From: CAZRIP01 sp964600165
GTDB lineage: Bacteria; Elusimicrobiota; Elusimicrobia; UBA1565; UBA9628
DNA: 24,538 nucleotides
NCBI GenBank assembly: GCA_964600165.1
Contig: CAZRIP010000055.1
Span: 1-24,538, forward strand
Direction: 5' to 3'
A program made the translations under genes and the position numbers. Below the pieces are notes generated by a model. The model was not told the DNA's origin. It was given only the letters and a program-made list of their open reading frames with translations, and searched no databases. Shown here piece after piece: positions 21,741-24,538 of the stretch. Within the stretch, counting starts at the first letter, position 1. Each line of letters starts with the position of its first letter.

Positions 21741-21768
21741 TTGCGCGAGAGAATCCTTGGGGGCGAGC

Positions 21769-22605
21769 TTAATCGTCGGTCCGCCAGAGGAACTCGCCCT
21801 TGGTGCCGGGGATCGTCCCGCCGGTGGCGCCGAGTCCGTTGGGCGCGGAGTGGACGACGGCGTTTTGGAATTCCAAGTGCTGGCCGTCCTTGCCGACGGA
21901 AAATACGCCCGGGTAAGTCAGGTTGAGGGTCGCGGCGGCGCCGGCGGCCCAGCTTTGATCGTTCGGATCGACGTTCCGGCTCACGAGGTAGTTATACAGG
22001 TCGTACTTCGGGTCTCCCGCTCCCCCGTTGGCGTGGTCCTGAGGGCTCCAGCCCACGAACATGAAGCCGTTGGCGAAGTTCGCGCAGGCGCCCAGGGCCA
22101 ACCCCGGATTGTCGCCGCAGGCGGGCGTCCACTGCGCCTCGCAGGAAGTCCCGCATGCCGGCCCTGGACCCGTATTTGCGCCGCCCGACGTGGTCGAGGA
22201 CGGCGTCGTCGCCGCGGGCGTCGTCGTCTTGACGGGCGGTATGACGGCGCCGGCCGTTTGACCGGTCGTGGGGGGCAGCGTCGGCAGGGTCGGTGAGCCG
22301 CTGCTGTTGTTGTTCGTGTTGGTGTTCGTGGCGTCGTTCGCGCAGGAGCAGCCCGTGCAAGACGCCGGCGTGCAATCGGAGCCGTAAGGCTGAAAGCCGG
22401 GAGCGGCGTCGCATTGAAGGGTCAACCCGTCGGCCGGCTTGCAGTTGCCGCCCAGGGCGTTCGCGCAGTAATTGGCGACGAAGTCGGGCCGAGACTCCTG
22501 ATAAGACTGGTCGTCCGGGCAGCCGTCGGCGGCGGCCAGGCACTGCGTCGCCGGAAACAGCAAGATGAAGGCCGAGGCCGCGAGCGCTATGGGTCCGTTC
22601 TTCAT
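21769..22605 (-). CDS. Exported cysteine-rich protein with Thr/Pro/Asn linker
   Basis: The 278-residue protein has a signal peptide (MKNGPIALAASAFILLFPATQCLA). A Cys-rich segment follows (about 25-90; GCPDDQ, NYCANALGGNCKPADG, LQCDAAPG, SDCTPASCTGCSCAND), then an Asn/Ser/Thr/Pro-rich linker (about 92-145), four more cysteines (ACGTSC, ACGDNPG, GACANF) and a C-terminal domain of about 90 residues with GFMFVGWSPQDHANGG and KDGQHLEFQNAVVHS. The pattern suggests disulfide-bonded modules on a flexible surface stalk. I do not recognise a family. A TAAACT box ends 6 nt before the ATG and there is no Shine-Dalgarno. Confidence 0.8.
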   Translation of the reverse strand: MKNGPIALAASAFILLFPATQCLAAADGCPDDQSYQESRPDFVANYCANALGGNCKPADGLTLQCDAAPGFQPYGSDCTPASCTGCSCANDATNTNTNNNSSGSPTLPTLPPTTGQTAGAVIPPVKTTTPAATTPSSTTSGGANTGPGPACGTSCEAQWTPACGDNPGLALGACANFANGFMFVGWSPQDHANGGAGDPKYDLYNYLVSRNVDPNDQSWAAGAAATLNLTYPGVFSVGKDGQHLEFQNAVVHSAPNGLGATGGTIPGTKGEFLWRTDD

Positions 22606-22611
22606 GACGTT

Positions 22612-22617
22612 AGTTTA
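22612..22617 (-). promoter_or_regulatory. Putative -10 box TAAACT of a leaderless promoter
   Basis: TAAACT on the minus strand ends 6 nt before the ATG at 22605. A weak TTGTGT lies 16 nt further upstream. No Shine-Dalgarno is present. Confidence 0.5.
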
Positions 22618-22697
22618 ACCCGCCGCCGCGAAAACACAACTAAGAGCCGCGAAAAACAAGGTAAAAATTAGAGAAAGGCGTCCCGCGTATATATCCA

Positions 22698-22726
22698 TGG
22701 ACGGGGACGCTTCCTCCTGCTACACT
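22698..22726 (+). promoter_or_regulatory. Promoter TGGACG-N17-TACACT, predicted leaderless
   Basis: TGGACG (22698-22703; 4 of 6 consensus bases) and TACACT (22721-22726) are 17 nt apart. The -10 ends 7 nt before the ATG at 22734. No Shine-Dalgarno is visible. Confidence 0.55.
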
Positions 22727-22733
22727 GCGCGGG

Positions 22734-23330
22734 ATGAAGCTCGCGCTCGCTCTCTCGCTCGTCCTCGCCGCGGCCGACGCGCGGGCTTACACGAAGACCG
22801 AGGAGTATCGCGTCCACCGCGTCCGCGGCTGGACCGTGCTGATCGCGCCCGAGGTGCAAGCGCGCCCGGACGAGGAGAATCAGGCGCTCGCCTTCATCGA
22901 CCAGAAACTCGGCGACATCGACCGCCTCGTGCCGCGCGCCGCCGCCGCCGCGCTCAGGAACGTGAAGATCTGGGTGGAATGGGAGCACACGGACGAGGCG
23001 TCGACGTATCATCCCTCAGCGGAGTGGCTCCGGCAGCACGACTACAATCCGGAGAAAGAGCATTCGGTGGAGGTTGCGAACCTGCGGCATTTCCTCGATT
23101 GGGGAAGATCCGACCAGCCGATGATCCTGCTGCACGAGATGTCGCACGCCTACCACAACGCCGTGCTGGGCGACGGCGACGCGCGCGTGTTGGGCGCGTA
23201 TCAGCACGCGCTCGAGTCCGGCCTCAAGCGCGCGTACGCGCTGACCAACGAGCGCGAGTTCTTCGCCGAGCTCGAGAAATACGACCCGCAGGGCTTCGCG
23301 ATGATCGAGAGCGCCTGGGGCGTCCGATAA
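22734..23330 (+). CDS. Exported HExxH metallopeptidase-like protein, apparently shortened
   Basis: The 198-residue protein has a signal peptide (MKLALALSLVLAAADARA) and a zinc-site motif HEMSHAYHN near residues 135-143. Around 165-180 it has YALTNEREFFAEL, as in the ATLF-like (anthrax lethal factor-type) putative metallopeptidases, where a downstream glutamate in this block is expected as third ligand. As I recall the family, a segment like SEAYFGxNDFYPFxRAEL follows before the KxHDPxxxxxxxxxWG ending. Here FFAEL runs directly into EKYDPQGFAMIESAWG, so about 18 residues seem to be missing. Activity is therefore doubtful. Its TAA stop overlaps the glycosyltransferase start. Confidence 0.8.
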   Translation: MKLALALSLVLAAADARAYTKTEEYRVHRVRGWTVLIAPEVQARPDEENQALAFIDQKLGDIDRLVPRAAAAALRNVKIWVEWEHTDEASTYHPSAEWLRQHDYNPEKEHSVEVANLRHFLDWGRSDQPMILLHEMSHAYHNAVLGDGDARVLGAYQHALESGLKRAYALTNEREFFAELEKYDPQGFAMIESAWGVR

Positions 23331-24442
23331 AGGTCCTGATATTGACGGTGACGGCGGGCGCCGGGCATCTGCAGGCCGCGGCGGCGCTCGAAGAAGCGTG
23401 GCGCTTCAAGCGGCCGAAAGACGAGATCCGCCGCATCGATTTGTTGCAGTTCACGCCGGCGCCGTTCCGCAAGCTCTACTCGGAGGGCTACGTGAAGCTC
23501 ATCGAGCGCGCGCCGGATCTGTGGGCGGCGGCCTTCAAGAAATCCGACGACCCCGAGCGGCTCGAGAAGCTCACGTCGTTTCGCCGCCTGGCGGCGCGGG
23601 TCGTGACCGGCAAGCTCGCCGACGAGATCCGCGCGTTCAAGCCCGACGTGGCGCTGTGCACGCACTTCCTCCCCCTCGAGCTCATGGGCCACATCCGCGC
23701 GCGCGACGGCAAGGCGCCGTTCACGGTCTCGTGCGTGACGGACTTCGAGGCTCATGCGCTGTGGCAGGAGCCCGGCGCCGATCTCTACTGCGTGGCGGCC
23801 GAAGAGACGAAGGCGCGGCTCGTCGCGCGCGGCGTGCCGGAGAAGAAGGTCGCGGTGACCGGGATCCCGATCTCGCGAAGGTTCTGGAAGCCGCCGGCGA
23901 AATCCGCCGCGCGGCGGATGCTGAAGCTCGACGCGAAGAAGCCGGCGCTCTTGCTGCTCGGCGGCGGGTTCGGCATGGGCCCGGTCGAGAAGCTCGCGGG
24001 CTTGATCGACGGCTGCAAGGCCGACGTCCAGCTCCTGGTCGTCTGCGGCCGCAACGAGGAGCTGCGCGAGAAGCTCTCGAAGCGCGCATGGCGCAAGCCC
24101 GCGAAGGTCTTCGGCTTCGTGACCGAAATCGAGAAGCTGATGGCCGCGAGCGACTTGATCGTCAGCAAGCCCGGCGGCCTCACGTCGTCGGAGGCGCTCG
24201 CCGTCGGGCGTCCGATGCTCATCGTCGACCCGATCCCCGGCCAAGAGGCCGCGAACGCGGACTACCTGCTCGAGAAGGGCGCGGCGGTCAAGGCGAACCG
24301 CCTCGAGGACGTGCCGTATCGCGTCGAGAGGCTCATCGAGGCGGGGCTGTCCAGGATGGCCGCCGCCGCCCGGAAAGCCGGATCTTCGCGCTCGGCGTTG
24401 AAGGTTATCCACCGACTCGGCCCGGGCCGAGTTCGTGGATAA
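23327..24442 (+). CDS. MGDG-synthase/UgtP-type glycosyltransferase (GT28), apparent ATA start
   Basis: The 371-residue protein has the MGDG-synthase N-domain (KVLILTVTAGAGHLQAAAAL, with the GxGH loop, and LYSEGYVKLIERAPDLWAA) and the GT28 C-domain (VAVTGIPISRRF, LLLLGGGFGMGPVEKL, VFGFVTEIEKLMAASDLIVSKPGG, PMLIVDPIPGQEAANADYL). Such enzymes add a sugar to diacylglycerol or a related lipid at the inner membrane. No ATG exists where the family starts (MKxLIL). The residue in that place is ATA at 23327-23329, which overlaps the upstream TAA stop as ATAA, the exact analogue of the common ATGA overlap. CTG at 23315 or TTG at 23342 are alternatives, the latter cutting into the first strand. A GGGG lies 6 nt before the ATA. 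Confidence 0.9.
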   Translation: MKVLILTVTAGAGHLQAAAALEEAWRFKRPKDEIRRIDLLQFTPAPFRKLYSEGYVKLIERAPDLWAAAFKKSDDPERLEKLTSFRRLAARVVTGKLADEIRAFKPDVALCTHFLPLELMGHIRARDGKAPFTVSCVTDFEAHALWQEPGADLYCVAAEETKARLVARGVPEKKVAVTGIPISRRFWKPPAKSAARRMLKLDAKKPALLLLGGGFGMGPVEKLAGLIDGCKADVQLLVVCGRNEELREKLSKRAWRKPAKVFGFVTEIEKLMAASDLIVSKPGGLTSSEALAVGRPMLIVDPIPGQEAANADYLLEKGAAVKANRLEDVPYRVERLIEAGLSRMAAAARKAGSSRSALKVIHRLGPGRVRG

Positions 24443-24444
24443 CC
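24403..24444. terminator. Large near-perfect palindrome at the 3' end of the glycosyltransferase gene
   Basis: GGTTATCCAC (24403-24412) is mirrored by GTGGATAACC (24435-24444). Inside lies the perfect 16-bp palindrome CTCGGCCCGGGCCGAG; one mismatch and one G-U pair separate the two parts. The stop TAA is inside the right arm. It sits between convergent genes and has no T-tract. TTATCCAC also resembles a DnaA box, probably by chance. Confidence 0.6.
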
Positions 24445-24454
24445 TGATTGGCGA

Positions 24455-24538
24455 TCAAAGCCCCGGCTTGGTCATCTCCTCGGGCTTGATCCACGCGTCG
24501 AAGTCCTTTTACTTGACGAGCCCGAGCTTGAGCGCCGC
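24455..24538 (-). pseudogene. fumC: 3' end of a fumarase-like (class II fumarase/aspartase superfamily) gene with in-frame TAA
   Basis: Only the last codons lie in the window. They read AALKLGLVK, then TAA (24509-24511), then KDFDAWIKPEEMTKPGL and TGA (24455-24457). Both parts match the usual FumC C-terminus (LKLGxxxxxxFDxWVxPExM). The stop lies in the place where these proteins usually have an acidic residue, so a single G-to-T change (GAA to TAA) would explain it. If real, the protein loses 18 residues; whether that abolishes activity is unknown, because the tail is peripheral in the fold. A sequence error is the main alternative. Aspartase cannot be fully excluded, but the tryptophan in FDAWIKP favours fumarase. 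Confidence 0.6.

Noticed and set aside
24403..24444. Replication origin with DnaA boxes
   Set aside because: Only two imperfect boxes exist, both inside one palindrome between convergent genes. There is no dnaA, dnaN, gidA or AT-rich unwinding region.
1..24538. Mobile element, prophage, toxin-antitoxin, CRISPR or restriction system
   Set aside because: No transposase, integrase, terminal repeats, attachment site, spacer array or methylase was found on either strand; base composition is even throughout.

Overview
The window is a GC-rich (roughly two-thirds G+C by eye), densely coded stretch of ordinary bacterial chromosome. It has no insertion sequences, prophage, CRISPR array or rRNA. Many proteins carry Sec-type signal peptides, there is a 4-cysteine Fur regulator, and HU/IHF sits next to a MerR gene, which suggests a Gram-negative lineage. 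I lean towards a high-GC Elusimicrobiota-like genome, with deltaproteobacterial-type lineages (Myxococcota and relatives) as the alternative. This is inference from style, because no 16S or ribosomal gene is present.

Layout. 1-1691 (minus): an exported protein of unknown function followed by an unrecognised glycosyltransferase-like protein cut by the left edge. 1829-4619 (plus): an HTH regulator with a near-consensus promoter, followed after 7 nt by an exported copper amine oxidase with all catalytic residues. 4690-5487 (plus): an exported GH25 lysozyme. 5491-7319 (minus): acylphosphatase, an RpoD/RpoS-type sigma factor and apt. 7414-10494 (minus): plsY, gpsA, a bifunctional-nuclease-family gene, HU/IHF, a MerR regulator and two proline tRNAs (anticodons GGG and CGG). 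10592-11692 (plus): a Gfo/Idh/MocA oxidoreductase. 11729-17856 (minus): fur, a 64-residue protein, miaB, a PilZ protein, miaA, a membrane-fused spermidine synthase-like protein and hflX, mostly overlapping or a few bases apart. 17890-18372 (plus): an exported polyampholyte. 18369-22605 (minus): an exported prolyl oligopeptidase, an exported ParB-like nuclease-fold protein and an exported Cys-rich protein. 22734-24442 (plus): an exported HExxH metallopeptidase overlapping an MGDG-synthase/UgtP-type glycosyltransferase. 24455-24538 (minus): the 3' end of a fumarase-like gene with an in-frame stop near its C-terminus. No gene-free stretch exceeds 300 bases; the longest is the 21587-21768 repeat-rich spacer.

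How the genes fit together. The central blocks are housekeeping: phospholipid synthesis (plsY, gpsA), tRNA modification (miaA, miaB), ribosome-associated GTPase (hflX), purine salvage (apt), iron control (fur), nucleoid protein and sigma factor. The flanks are dominated by exported enzymes for peptides, amines and peptidoglycan.

Most interesting signals. (1) Nine genes have a TAnnnT -10 hexamer ending 6-8 nt before the start codon and no Shine-Dalgarno, which predicts leaderless mRNAs; most of them encode exported proteins. (2) miaB and the right-hand glycosyltransferase have no ATG/GTG/TTG at the position where they should start; the best candidates are ACG (behind a perfect Shine-Dalgarno) and ATA (in an ATAA overlap). 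(3) The fumarase-like gene carries a TAA 18 codons before its natural end. (4) The metallopeptidase seems to have lost an internal segment. I did not find a clearly new defence or mobile system.
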